Assembly (NCBI RefSeq): GCF_030445035.2
Contig: NC_080673.1
Location: forward strand, 40,110,365 to 40,174,364
Length of the DNA stretch: 64,000 nucleotides
Direction: 5' to 3'
Source of the DNA: Dasypus novemcinctus
Lineage: Eukaryota; Chordata; Mammalia; Cingulata; Dasypodidae
Shown: piece by piece, positions 1 through 10,620 of the stretch
Layout of the letters: every line of letters begins with the position of its first letter
How positions within the stretch are numbered: position 1 is the first letter of the stretch
Position numbers and translations under genes: made by a program
The notes under the pieces: generated by a model
The model's database searches: none
What the model was told of the DNA's origin: nothing
Seen by the model: the letters and a program-made list of their open reading frames with translations, nothing else

Positions 1-1128
1 CTGAGGGATTATTACCAAGAGTCAACTAGTGATGCCTTAGGAAAAAGACCTTGACCAAAACGGGAAAATATTAAATACAAACGAGTTTTTATGGCTAAGA
101 GATTTCAAAGTGAGTTGGGAGGTCATTCCAGAGGTTACTATACACATCTCAGCAAGATCTCACTGACTGCCACAGCAAACGGTGCCTCAAATAGCAGGAC
201 TCCTGAGGGTTCTAGAGACATCTAGACACTATAGGCAGGGCAGACAAGCTCAGGAATTTGGCACCCTGGTAGTGGGCCTTACTTTAGAGTATATGCTCCC
301 CAGGATAACAGAGTTAGACTCATTTACAATTTCCCTACACATGACTCTTCTGCCTCTTTTATTTGAACCTAATTAGCACTATACTCTTTAAATATATGTC
401 CCAGAGACTTAAATCTTCAGTCTATTCACATGCTTGTTGAGCCCAGAATCTCAGCAAAAGTTGCAACACCTACTCTTCAGTTCATTGGACTAGGCCAGAA
501 CAACTAACAAAAGAATGATGATGGACAGTGCCCATCCCAAAAAACAGAGAGTATCTACAACTGCAAGCAAGACAGTTGCACCCATCTGCCCCATGGGATC
601 TAGGCCCCCTCTCAATCAGAAACAGAGTGGGCATCACTATCCCAAAATCCTTAAGATTGAGCAATGAACAAACATAAAGGGGACTGCAACTATGGACATA
701 AGTAGACTTACGACTATTCTAGCAATGGAAGAAATTGTATCATTGATAGAACGGCATTGGTCACCAGAGGTTCTGAGGGATGGGAGAGAGAAGAATAGTT
801 GTAACATGGGGTACTTTGGAGACATTGGAATTGTCCTGCATGACGTTACAGTGATGGATACAGGCCATTATACATTTTGTAAAAATCCTATGTAATTGTG
901 CCTTGCAAAGTATAAAATATAATGTAAACTGTAGTCCATGGTTAGCAGCAATGCTTCAATATGTGTTTATCAACTGTAACAAATGTACCACACTAATGAA
1001 AGATGTTGTTAATGCAGGAAAGTGTGGGAGGGGAAGGGGATGGAGTATATCAGAATTCTCTATATTTTTGATGTAACATTTATGGAAATCTAAAACTTCT
1101 TTAATAATTATAATTTAACTAAAAAAGT
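1..1128 (+). mobile_element. L1 3' UTR, lineage-type copy, open at window start
   Basis: Non-coding 3' part of a LINE-1 that enters from the left edge and ends in an A-rich tail near 1085-1128. The same sequence recurs at 42610-44378 on this strand and, reversed, at 4811-5745 and 39950-40320. All copies share landmarks such as the 'ggccattata' segment and the final 'atgtaaca' motif before the tail. I recognise the sequence as typical of xenarthran L1 3' ends. Short reading frames inside it are not conserved between the copies, so I do not call a protein. Confidence 0.75.
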
Positions 1129-1139
1129 AACATTTAAAA

Positions 1140-2080
1140 AATCACACGCCAAGAAAATACTGATACATTCGACCTCATTAAAAGTAAACAATTTCCATGC
1201 TACCAAAACAGAATGACAAATTACATATTCTAAAACTATGAGACAGTACAGGATTTACAGTTCTAATTTATAAAGAGCTTTTATGAGCCAAAAAGAAAAG
1301 CAGCAACACCCTTTTTAGAAAACTGGACAAAGGACATGAAAAGCTGATTCATAAAAATAAAAGCAAGTGGCCGGTAAACACATACAAAGTTGCTTAATAT
1401 CACAAGTAATCAAAGAAATGGAAATAAAGAATTCATATTTGTGGGTTCATGGGATTAGCAGAGTTTAAGAAGCTTCTCAAAGCCTAGTATTGGCAAGGGT
1501 ATGAGGAAATGGTTACATCATACTCCGATGTTGATATTATAAACTGCAGGACAGAATAATATGTATCAAAATTTAAAAAAAAACTATACCAGCAATTTAA
1601 TTTCTGGAAATTTACCTTTAAATAAATTCCTGTAAGTAAATAATCAGTCAAGTAACCAAAAGTTGTCCATTGCAATGCAGTTTATAAAAGTGAAATATTG
1701 GGAAAAGTACTGAATGTATATCAAATGGGAGTCAGCTAAATAAATTATGATACACAAGTGGAATACCAAGGTAGTCATGATAAGTGGTTGCACTTATGGC
1801 TATAGAAAGACATGGTGATGAATGGAAAACAGTTAACAACAACAAAAAATCAAACAAACAAATGCTGTGGTATCATCCCCTTGATGAAAATGTATTTGTA
1901 GGTGTACACATATATGAACGTAGATAGCTGGAAAAAATATCCACTGAGTTTCAACAGTGATTCTTTCTTTTTTATTTTTCTTATATTTGGTGTTTCTCAA
2001 TGACTACTATTTCATTTTATGATGAGAAAAAACAATCTTATTCTCTCTTGAAAATAAAATGTCAAGGAACAATAACCTGG
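1140..2080 (+). mobile_element. Old L1 ORF2 C-terminal remnant
   Basis: Diverged LINE-1 sequence directly after the tail of the previous element. It follows the usual order of the ORF2 3' end: 'ggacaaaggacatgaaaag', then 'caaagaaatggaaataaag', then 'aaattatgatacac'. Many stops and indels break it and no reading frame survives. It is much older than the lineage L1 to its left. Confidence 0.6.
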
Positions 2081-2620
2081 TTTGTTTAGTCACTGTCAAA
2101 AGTTTCATACTTGTGCTATTTACCATCTTTCCCACTTGTCCTACTAACCTTCCAGTAAGATCCAAATCAGACTGAGAATTGAGGGACAGGAAGAACTTTC
2201 CTTGGACTGAAAGGTATGCCTTCTGCAGCCTTCAGCAGCTATGCCTCCTCCTCCTCTGGCCCCTCCCTGAGGCAAAGGAGCAGGAACTCAGTGCCTGGGG
2301 GTCCTCTCGGTGGGAGGCCCCAACTTGCTCTTTCTGTGTTCCAAGAGTTCTGGGGATGGCTGGGTGTTGCAAGAGTTCTAGGGATGGCTGGGTGCTTTGC
2401 ATTTCTCTAGGTTTTTCACTAGGGACCTGACCTTGCAAACTCTGGAAGGCCACAGGAGCTGGGAAGGCAAGGAGGGAGAAGTTTGTGTTTTAGGGAAGAT
2501 AGAATGTTTTTCCGATGACAGATACAGAGCTGTACCAAAAGAAGTTTGAAATGTTCTGTCCTACCCATAATCTTTCCTCCAACAAGTTTACCAATCCTAC
2601 AAAAATAACTAGCCTTTTCG
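2080..2620. other. Single-copy DNA, no gene seen
   Basis: No repeat family or gene is recognised apart from a short tandem duplication at 2342-2397. The reading frames crossing the region are short and show no known domain. Confidence 0.5.
2342..2397. repeat. 28-bp tandem duplication
   Basis: Two adjacent 28-bp units (2342-2369 and 2370-2397) both begin 'caagagttct' and contain 'gggatggctgggtg'. They differ at about three positions, so the duplication is fairly recent or conserved by conversion. Confidence 0.85.
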
Positions 2621-3157
2621 TTTTTAAAAAAAGATTTACTTAAAAAAATTTTGGGAAGCCGGTGTTGCTCAACAGATAAGAGCGTCCACTTTCCATATAG
2701 GAGGTCCAAGGGTTTGATACCCAGGGCCTCCTGGCTCGTGTGGTGAGCTGGCCCACGTGCAGTGCTGCTGTGCCCAAGGAGTGCCAGCCCATGCAGGGAT
2801 GCCCCTGCATAAGGGTGCCCCCGTGCCAGGAGTGGCCCCTGTGCAAGGAGAGCCACCCCACGTGAAACTGCAGCCCGCCCAGGAGTGGTGCCATACACAG
2901 AGACCTGATGCAGCAAGATGATGCAACAAAAAGAGACACAGATCCCCAGTGCTGCTGCTGAGAACACAAGCAGACACAGAAGAGCACACAGCAAATGCAC
3001 ACAGAGAGCAGGTGGGGGGAGCGGGGGCGGAAAAAATAAATTTATCCTCCCCCTCCCCCGGATAGTTCTCACCTTTTCCGGAGGTACTGGAAACCAAATC
3101 CTGTACCTCTCCTATGGTAGGTGGGTGCCCAACTGGTTGAGCCACATCTGCTTCCCC
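2621..3157 (-). mobile_element. DAS-SINE, short form, split by a second SINE
   Basis: A minus-strand SINE in two pieces. The tail side is at 2621-2652 ('aaaaaaagattta') and the body and tRNA-like head at about 3044-3157, ending in the reversed head 'cacatctgcttcccc'. The plus-strand copy at 2653-3037 lies between them. The body is short and lacks most of the long-form sequence. Confidence 0.65.
2653..3037 (+). mobile_element. DAS-SINE, long form (inserted in an older SINE)
   Basis: The tRNA-like head begins 'gggaagccggtgttgctcaa'. It is followed by the long body with 'gtggtgagctggccca', 'aaaaagagacacagat', 'cagcaaatgcacacag' and a G-rich run before 'aaaaaataaa'. Long ORFs on the minus strand here (for example 2419-3072) are SINE shadows, not genes. 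Confidence 0.85.
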
Positions 3158-3169
3158 ATATTTTTCATT

Positions 3170-3529
3170 TTAATCAGTACTAGGAGATGGTAAACTCAGT
3201 CAAAAGAAGGAAGCAACAAGAGAAGAAAGGAAACATTTAGTAACTGGGCCCCAAAGGGTACTTCTTCCAAGAATCACATTGTTCAGATCCAAGGAGGGTT
3301 GAGCACACTACTTACACAAAAACTTGAATAACTGGAAATGTCTTACTTTCTCTCAAGTGGTTCCTTCCAGTATAGACAGTTCAATGCGCTGGACTTTTTT
3401 TTACATGGGGGCAAAGTGTGAGCAAAATCCTCCCTTTAGTAAAGGCTTCGGTTCTGAGAACTGGAGATGCTCAGAGTATTGGCCTGAATTTCCCCAAACT
3501 GGGTCCATCCGCCCACATCTGGAAACCCC
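3170..3529. other. Single-copy DNA flanking a CpG-rich block
   Basis: No repeat or gene recognised. CpG density is low here and rises sharply after about 3530. Confidence 0.4.
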
Positions 3530-4560
3530 TCTCTTGCCCGCGCCACGAGCAAGCCAACACCGGTGCTTGGAGAGCAGCGCCGCCGGGAGCCGGAGCCGGG
3601 CGCGCTCACGTGGCTCACCCCCGGGCCAGCTCCGGGCTCGTGCAGGGCACCTCCAGCTAATCTGGGGGTTGGTGAAAAGCCAAGGGGAAGGGTTATGTAA
3701 CTGAAAGTTTAAACTTGGGAAAACACGCACAAGAGCCTGGTTACAAGGAGAAAACCACAGCCCTGGAGACGGCGTGCCTGTCTCGTCGCCCTGTAAAGAT
3801 GCAGTTGTCATTCCATCTGCCTGTCTTCCGGGGTGTCCAAATGACCGAGCCGTCGATCTAGTGAAAGTGGAACCTCTGCCTCCCAGGGTCACTCACGTGT
3901 CATCCCCTCTGTGCAAACAAAAATGAAAATCCTTAGAAATATCCGTCGGCCTCATCTTTGCATCGCTTTCTCCTGACGGGCGCTGAGCAGTGCAGCTCCC
4001 AGCCCCGGGGAATGCAGACGCTTCCCGCCCTGGAGACGGGAGTCTGGGAGCGTCGCGGGCACTGAGCTCTTGCTGCTCAGCAGCAGCGCCTGGCCCAACA
4101 CAGCTGCACAGCGGCTTTGGCTAACTACCGGAAACTGGGACAAACTGACCGGGGAGGCCCGGTGACGTGGCCAGTCCCGGACACCAGCCCCCGGCTCTGC
4201 GCTGCTCCCCCAGGCCCGCTCACGGCCAGAAGGCTGCTCGGAGAGGTGCAGAGGCAGGTGCGCCCGCGGGAGCCTGGCGGCGCCAAAGCTGGCAGCTTTT
4301 CCAGATGGGTGCAGAGAGAAATGCCCTCCTCACGCTGAGAGGCTGAGAGAAAGGGCCTCGGGCTAATCCCTGTGAGAAAGGCTCGCTCAGGGAGAGCAGG
4401 GCAGGAATCCAGGAGCCGGCGCTGGGTGCTGGCCCCTGGGAGCGCTCATTCCACGCCCCCACCCCGCCTCTGCGCGGTGGGACAGGGGCCCAGACAGGTG
4501 GGAACCAAGAGGCGCCCTGGCCCCGGAGGCACTTCGCTCCTCCCTGTACCTGCCAAAAAG
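3530..4560. promoter_or_regulatory. CpG-island-like block, no gene assigned
   Basis: GC-rich sequence with many CpGs, densest at 3535-3655 and 3960-4460. Elsewhere in the window CpG is rare outside young SINEs, as expected for methylated mammalian DNA, so this block looks protected from CpG decay. No interspersed repeat is recognised in it. Overlapping reading frames on both strands are the usual by-product of GC richness and show no known domain. It could be a promoter or first exon of a gene lying outside the window, an orphan CpG island, or simply a GC-rich remnant. Confidence 0.5.
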
Positions 4561-4810
4561 GAGCAGCCACATTCTTCTGCAGTTTTCACAGCTGACACCA
4601 GGCATCTACTGGCCTGGGGTTCACTTCACAAAACCTCTGGAAGGGGAGGTGGGGTGGTTTAGCTCAGCGCTGATCAGTGCATTTTGCATCAACAAAATGA
4701 GAAAAATAAGGCAATGCCGTGAGATTTTCAGACAGTTATGTGTATTCCATTTAAGAAGTGCTCTTACTCAAATTCCAGGTTCTGGATTCTGGATTTAGCT
4801 GATTAGCTTT

Positions 4811-5745
4811 TTTATTTTTTTAAATAAAAATAATTATTTTTAAAGCATTTTGGTTACATAAATGCTACATTGAAACCATAGGGGGAAGCAGACTTGGCTC
4901 AACTGATAGAGCATCTGCCTACCATATAGGAGATCCAGGGTTCAAACCCCGGGCCTCCTGACCTGTGTGGTAAGCTGGCCCAGGCACAGTGCTGATGCAT
5001 GCAAGGAGTGCCCTGCCATGCAAGGGAGCCCCCCACATAGGGGTGCCCCACTCTCAAGGAGTGCACCCTGCAAGGAGAGCCTCCCCGCACAAAAAATGCA
5101 ACCCACCCGGGAGTGGTGCCACACACATGGCAAGCTGACGCAGCAAGGTGACGCAACAAAAAGAAACAGATTCCCAGTGCCACCAGACAAGAATGCAAGT
5201 GGACACAGAAGAACACACAGCAAATGGACAGAGAGCAGACAACTGGGGGGAGGGAGGGGAAAGAAATAAATAAAGCAAATCTTTAAAAAAAAGAAAAAAG
5301 AAAATCCAGGGATTCCCGTCTCCCCCACCCCCCTCCCCCACACTCGCCATTAACATTTTCCATTCGCATGGTACATTTGTTACAACCGATGAACACATGT
5401 TGAAGCATTGCTACTAAGCATGGTCTACAGTTTACATTACGGTTGACACTTTCACCACACAATTTTACAGGTTTTGAGAAAATGTATAATGGCCCTTGTC
5501 TGTCATTGCAATGTCATGCAGAACAATTCGAATGTCCCCAAAATGCCCCATGTTACACCCCTATTTTTCCTCTCCCTCCCCTCAGAACCTCTGGTGATCA
5601 CTGCTTTTATATCAGTGCTATAAGTTCTTCCATTATTGGAATAATAAGTCTACTTCAGTCCATAGTTGCATTCCCCCTTATGACCATTCTTCAGTCTTGG
5701 GATTTTAGGAGGGTGATGCCCACTCTGCTTCCAATTGAGAGGGGC
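4811..5745 (-). mobile_element. 5'-truncated lineage L1 3' UTR with TSD
   Basis: Reverse-oriented copy of the L1 3' UTR seen at 1-1128 and 42610-44378. The poly(A) side reads as T-rich sequence at 4811-4850 and the 5' truncation point is at 5745. A perfect 10-bp target-site duplication 'gattagcttt' flanks it at 4801-4810 and 5746-5755. A SINE at 4881-5301 interrupts it. Confidence 0.85.
4881..5301 (+). mobile_element. DAS-SINE, long form, inside L1 3' UTR
   Basis: Complete SINE running from head 'gggggaagcagacttggctc' to tail 'aaagcaaatctttaaaaaaaa'. The B-box-like 'ggttcaaacccc' lies near 4939. The L1 sequence continues on both sides, so the SINE is younger than that L1. The flanks 'aaaccataggg' and 'aaaatccaggg' are a plausible decayed duplication. 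Confidence 0.88.
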
Positions 5746-5755
5746 GATTAGCTTT

Positions 5756-6318
5756 ACTGATAGTGCTGGTAGGTGATAAATGGGGATGCTGGCATTTTTA
5801 ATGCTTTTATTGGCCAACTCACTCATTTTTCCTCCTTTATTTTTATTAGTCCATGAAAACCTAAACTTTGGGAGTCCTTGATTTAGAGAAACTCCCCAAA
5901 AGGAAAACATCACAGGGACTGTGTTTTGGTCTGTCTCCGCTGTCATTCTTCATGTATCACATTTCATTCTATGAACTCCTAACATTCATTTCGTTTAGTT
6001 GTTCATCAAATACTAAGTAGTATCTGCTCTGTATTGTCAAGATGTGAAGTTTACTCGCAAGGAGAAAAAAAAGATTTTGAATAGCCTAAAAATGAATATC
6101 ATAAACATCATAAAGCAAAACAAATATCACAAGCAAAAATATTAAATCAATATATTTAAACCCAAGGTTTTTCATTTGTGATAAATGTGACCATAGCATA
6201 GCCACTAACATTGTACCAGTCAGCACCATCAAGAAACTTTCTCTTTGGCCATGAGGCCCAGTTGTTTTCCCTATTTCCCCCTTTAGTGTTCAATTTATTA
6301 CTTTAGAGAATCTGCTAA
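5756..6318. other. AT-rich single-copy DNA
   Basis: No gene, no repeat family recognised and no long reading frame. A short A-rich run at 6065-6076 is unremarkable. Confidence 0.45.
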
Positions 6319-6799
6319 TTTTTTTAAAGATTTATTTTATTTACTTATTTCTCTCCCACCCCCTCATTATTTGCACTTGCTGTGTCTATTCATCTTCCTT
6401 GTTTCTTTAGGAGGCACCAGGAACTGAACCCGGGACCTCCAATGTGGGAGGGAGGCACCTAATCACTCGAGCCATCTCTGTTTCCTGCTTTGTTGGTTCT
6501 CTCATTATGTTTTTTTCTTCTTGTGTCTCTTGTTGTGTCAGCTTGCTGTGCCTGTCTGTCATGTCAGCTAGCTGTCTTGCTGTTCTTTTTTAGGAAGCAC
6601 CAGGAACCTCTATTCCCTGCTTTATATGTCTCTCATTATGTTTTTTTTTCTTGTGTCTCTTGTTGCATCATTTTGTTGTGTTAGCTTGCCAGGTCATCAC
6701 ACCAACTTGCTGTCTTCTTTAGGAGGCACCAGGAACCAAACAACAGACCTCCCAAGTGGTAGGCAGGAGCTCAATTGCTTGAGCCACATGCACTTCCCA
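6319..6799 (-). mobile_element. DAS-SINE, multi-head form
   Basis: Minus-strand element from 'tttttttaaagatttatttt' to the reversed head '...gccacatgcacttccca'. Reversed 'aggaggcaccaggaac' modules recur near 6410, 6590 and 6722, so this copy has two or three tRNA-like units rather than one. The flanks 'tctgctaatt' (6311-6320) and 'tctgctatt' (6802-6810) look like a target-site duplication. Confidence 0.75.
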
Positions 6800-7335
6800 A
6801 GTCTGCTATTCTGAAGCATATTGTCACACACAAAAATTAATCAAATTAGTTTGGGATGACCACAGCTGCTCTCGTTGTCCGTCTTTTTAACTGCTCTCTA
6901 GATTTGCCACTCCACTTCCTTTACCTGGTAAATTCTTGTGGTAGTGACTTCTAGACACTAGATTTCAGGGCTCATTTGTTACTGAAGCATAACCACACCT
7001 ATTCTGGCTCATACAATGATTCATTCAACTTCTTTTCCTTTAAGTGTTGAGTAGAGCTGACCTAACACCTGGATGAAATAAGCTATTGATTCTGAAGTGT
7101 GACGTGAAGGTTTCTCACTCCAAAGTATTTCTATCTTTGCTGTCCAAATTTCCTTTAAAGTGATTTGCCTTTTTAAAAAAATTGTGTATTGCCCTTTGCC
7201 TTCAGTCCTCTTTCAAGACTTAAAAACTCCTAAGGCTTTAGTACCTTTTCCACGACACTTGCTGACACCTCTGTAGCCCACATCTACACCACCTGGTTTT
7301 GACGTGTCTGTGTCCTGTTCAGCGCTGAGCATGGG
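6800..7335. other. Single-copy DNA
   Basis: Nothing recognised: no repeat family, conserved reading frame or RNA gene. Confidence 0.4.
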
Positions 7336-7337
7336 CC

Positions 7338-7399
7338 ACAGGGCAGGGGGACTGGAGCTCAGGCTGATCTTAGACATGCCTTCGCTGGTTGTGTGACTT
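7338..7399 (+). repeat. Inverted repeat, left (source) arm
   Basis: About 62 bp whose reverse complement reappears at 7824-7887 with around four mismatches, including a 33-bp stretch of exact identity. This arm sits in its natural context, running into the MIR 'gttgtgtgacttcagg', so it is the likely source of the other copy. Confidence 0.85.
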
Positions 7400-7765
7400 C
7401 AGGCCTTTCCCAGCTTCCCTTTCCTCAACTGTAATATGGGGATGATAATACATTCGATTCTCATTATTTGCAGTGTGTCCTATAAAGTTCCTGTGACCGC
7501 CGAATTTAGCAAATACTAAACCATGGTCCCTTGGGGAAGTTCAGGGCTAGGTTCCTGGCAGCTTCTGGTCACTTCTCCTCAAATGGTCAGTACATAACTG
7601 ATGAATCCGGAATCTGTGAATAACGAAGATTGACTGTAGTTCCTTTCTTGCAGGGTTGCGTCGAGGAGCAAGTGGGATAATTTGTATAAATCACCTAGCC
7701 TTGACCCTGCCACACAGTAATAATCCAATGGGCGTTCATTATTATTCTAGGGAATAGGATTTTGT
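7350..7765 (+). mobile_element. MIR, split by a Tigger-type element
   Basis: Core MIR features are 'gttgtgtgacttcaggc', 'cctcaactgtaatatgggga' and 'gatgataata' up to 7450. They resume as 'gttcctttcttgcagggttg' after 7638 and fade towards 7765. The two halves join cleanly if the element at 7451-7636 is removed. Confidence 0.7.
7451..7636. mobile_element. Tigger-type MITE (TcMar) with TA duplication
   Basis: A 186-bp element with imperfect terminal inverted repeats. The left end 'cattcgattctcattattt' matches the reverse complement of the right end 'aataacgaagattgactg' at about 17 of 23 positions. TA dinucleotides flank both ends (7449-7450 and 7637-7638), as in Tc1/mariner insertions. It carries no transposase and sits inside a MIR. 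Confidence 0.75.
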
Positions 7766-7789
7766 CTGTTATTATTATTACTGCTTTCA

Positions 7790-8168
7790 TTCTTTTCTTT
7801 TTTTTAAAGATTTATTTATTTCTCAAGTCACACAACCAGCGAAGGCATGTCTAAGATGAGCTTGGGCTCCAGTCCCCCTGTCCTGTCCATTCACTGTGTG
7901 TTCTTCTGCATCAGTTCTCCATGTATGTGGCGCCACTCCTGGGTGGACTGTGCTTTTTTCACGCAGGACAGCTCTCCTTACGGGGCGCACTTCTTGCGCA
8001 TGGGGCTTCCCTATGCGGAGGTCACCCCTGCGTGGCACAGGACTCCTTGCATGTGACAGTGTTGTGTGTGGGCCAGCTCACCACATGGGTCGGGAGGCCC
8101 TGGGTTTGAACCCTGGACCTCCCATATGGTAGGCGGACACTCTATCAGTTGAGCCACATCTGCTTCCC
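7790..8168 (-). mobile_element. DAS-SINE, long form, with a foreign inverted segment
   Basis: Minus-strand SINE with normal tail side ('ttaaagatttatttatttct') and normal head (reversed, ending 'ccacatctgcttccc' at 8168). Between the tail and 'tccattcactgtgtgttcttctg' the usual C-rich stretch is missing, replaced at 7824-7887 by an inverted copy of 7338-7399. A further 60-70 bp is missing after 'ttctg' near 7909. The damage must postdate insertion of this SINE. Confidence 0.85.
7824..7887 (-). repeat. Inverted repeat, right (inserted) arm inside a SINE
   Basis: Near-perfect reverse complement of 7338-7399, about 425 bp downstream. It replaces part of the SINE body, with short homologies at the joins ('ctc' on the left, 'ctgt' on the right). 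Confidence 0.85.
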
Positions 8169-9280
8169 TCATGATTTTTCTACCACCAACTAAGTGCCAT
8201 GCCAGGGGCAGATCCTCACCAAATGCTGGTGGATGGTGAATGTTTAAAGCGGTCCCTGCACGGCCCTTCGTGGGTGCCTCCCATCAATCCATCCAGTGCT
8301 CCTCTCTCACCAGAGCTAATTACTCCTCTTCTCTCCACCACCACTGCCCTTTGGCGACAGAACGGAAGACCAAAGTGAGGTCCCCTCACCCTTACTGCTC
8401 TCTGCCACGCCTCCACCATCATCCCAACTTCTGCTCGCCCAGGTAGGAGGGGTGGGTGGATGTGAATGGAAGCAAGCAGGCGCCCGACCTCACGCACTTG
8501 CAGGGCCCACGGAAAAGAGCAAGCCTGGCTCTGCGAATCTCCCTGGAAATCTCGCTTGTTGCTGTGTAGCCAGTCTTCACACTCCTAAGCCAGCTAATAT
8601 GTACACCCGTGCTCCCGGCCACGCGAGGGCATCTTCCAGCAGCCTGGCCCTCCAGCGGAATGACGTGCTTTTTGCCATCCCTGGACTTGCTAAGGGTGCT
8701 GTGCCATTCCTTTTGCTTTTCGTTTTCTTTTCCAAATGGAATCTTATTTTAAAAGCGTGAGGGGAGATTACTAACTAAAGCAAGCCCGTGGTCTATCCTG
8801 TTGTCATCAGGATCACATAATCGCACGCAACTGTGTTTTTTATTTTTGTTAATTCTGGATTTTTCACGTGGTGTTGGGTGTGACTGCAGCCTCAGGAGCT
8901 GGGCGTGACCGTCAGTGTGTGAGGAAGCGGCACACGCGGGCCACTGGTTTCTGATTCTGCGGCGCGCACCTTGTGTGATCTTTTGGTACCTGGGATTCAG
9001 TTCTTTCCTCCTTGGAGAGCAGCCTCGGTGGGCCCGTGAAACCTGGGCTTACGAGTGTATCCTGACTGACCCTCTCGCCAGAGTCTGTGGACCCCCAGGA
9101 AGGAGCGTGGCTCTGCATCTGGAACCCTAGACTTCCTCCCCGTCTTTGAGTGCCTCACCCTAGGTCAGGGGAGGCAACCTCGGGAGTTAAGGAGCCCAAG
9201 CCCAGAAGAAGCTGGACGGCTGCATTTATGAGGCTAGCTTGAAGAGAAGGGAGAACAAGAGAAGTTCTCTGTCTCCATTT
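8169..9280. other. Single-copy DNA, moderately GC-rich
   Basis: No repeat family, exon or RNA gene recognised. Reading frames of up to about 100 codons on both strands have no known domains. Confidence 0.4.
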
Positions 9281-9282
9281 TA

Positions 9283-9400
9283 GGGTTGCCCGATTTAGCA
9301 AATGAAAATGCAGGATGCCCAGTTAAATAGACATTTCAGATAAATGACAAATAATTTTTTTAGTGTAAGTATGTCCCAGTCAATATTTGCCCCATTTTCC
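9283..9400. repeat. Possible ancient DNA-transposon fragment
   Basis: The stretch around 'gatttagcaaatgaaaatgc', 'cccagttaaatagacatttc' and 'agtgtaagtatgtcccag' looks like a common mammal-wide interspersed repeat. I cannot name the family with confidence. Confidence 0.35.
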
Positions 9401-10150
9401 TTGGCTTATGTCATTTATTTGTAATTTGCTTGGTTGTTTGACTGGTTCCCTGGTTCTGCAAAGAGAAAGGATCCCCAGAGCAATGAGGCCATCGTGCCCT
9501 CCAGCCTCCTAGGTGAGAGGTCGGCAGCCAGAGCACATACACTAAAAGCTCTAGAAGTGATTTTGAGCAGCCAAGACCCCCCAAAAAATCCTAAATCAGC
9601 AAAAGTGTACACCCCTCCCCGGACAGCCCTTTTCCAGGTCCTTAACTAATCCCAGCTGAGAACTACCTGATAAGTACAGCTGCTGACAAGTGTCAACTGT
9701 GACCTCTTCTCAGCCATATAATTTTTTCCTCAATGGGCCAAAATGATCAAGAAAAAGGTGGTGGTGAGGCAGGGTGGCAGCTGTTGCGTGTGGGGTGAGC
9801 CTGCCCAGCACCCGAGGCCGCAGGGCCCACGGTGTCTGTGGCTTCACCTCTGCCGAGAACCCTCACCTTGCAGATCTTCGGCAAGGAAGGAGTGGAAGAA
9901 GTTATGTTCAAGAAACTCAAGAGCCCCCTTTTTAATGGCAAATTCAAATCCCCCTTGATGCTCTATGTATACAGAACACAGGCTCCCAGAATGGAAGGAA
10001 AAGAAAACCCACAATGAGAAATCTTCCGGCAATGACTTGCTCTGGTCTAACTCCGCACAAACCCCTTGTGGTCCAGGTGCACAGGGAGAGCACGAGGGGA
10101 CCTTCCTCCTCGGTGCTTTGTCTGCGTCCTGGTTAGCTATGGAAATGCCT
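9401..10150. other. Single-copy DNA
   Basis: Nothing recognised. Several 60-70 codon frames overlap on both strands without domain similarity. Confidence 0.35.
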
Positions 10151-10620
10151 GCCCAGGGTGCTCAGGTATCAGATTGGTGATGAGCAGTGTGTGAGACACT
10201 GTTATAACATGCTCAGTAGTGGACACATCCATAACCAGTCCCTGCCTTTAAGGATGTTTCTTCCAAAGGACTGCAGCAGTATCCAGATAAACCATGCAAA
10301 CCTCTCAATAGGCTTCTACAACGTCGATTTTGTTCCAGATACATTGGGCAACTCTATCCGCAGGCCCATGTGTTAGCAGCTGGGGATGTAAGACATCTAA
10401 GACGTGCCCCCTTGGGGAGAAGTTTGTGCTCAAATGGAAGGCGGGCTACAGGACCACCATGCCCAGCACAGAGTGGTTTGGGGCTATGGTAGAGGAGTGC
10501 ACGGGGTGCTGTAGGAGTTCAGAGGAGGGCTACAACCCAACCCGGGCACAGTGGGGTTGCGGAGGATGAAGAAGGCTCCCTGGGGAGGTGATTCCTGGCA
10601 AATGGCAATTCAGACAAAAG
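10150..10620 (-). mobile_element. L2-like remnant
   Basis: Segments such as 'ccagtccctgcctttaagga' and 'gaaggctccctggggaggtg' resemble the reverse complement of L2 3' sequence in its usual order. The copy is heavily diverged and the limits are approximate. Confidence 0.4.

Noticed and set aside
2419-3072. 217-codon minus-strand frame
   Set aside because: Almost entirely SINE sequence; the peptide matches the other SINE shadow frames.
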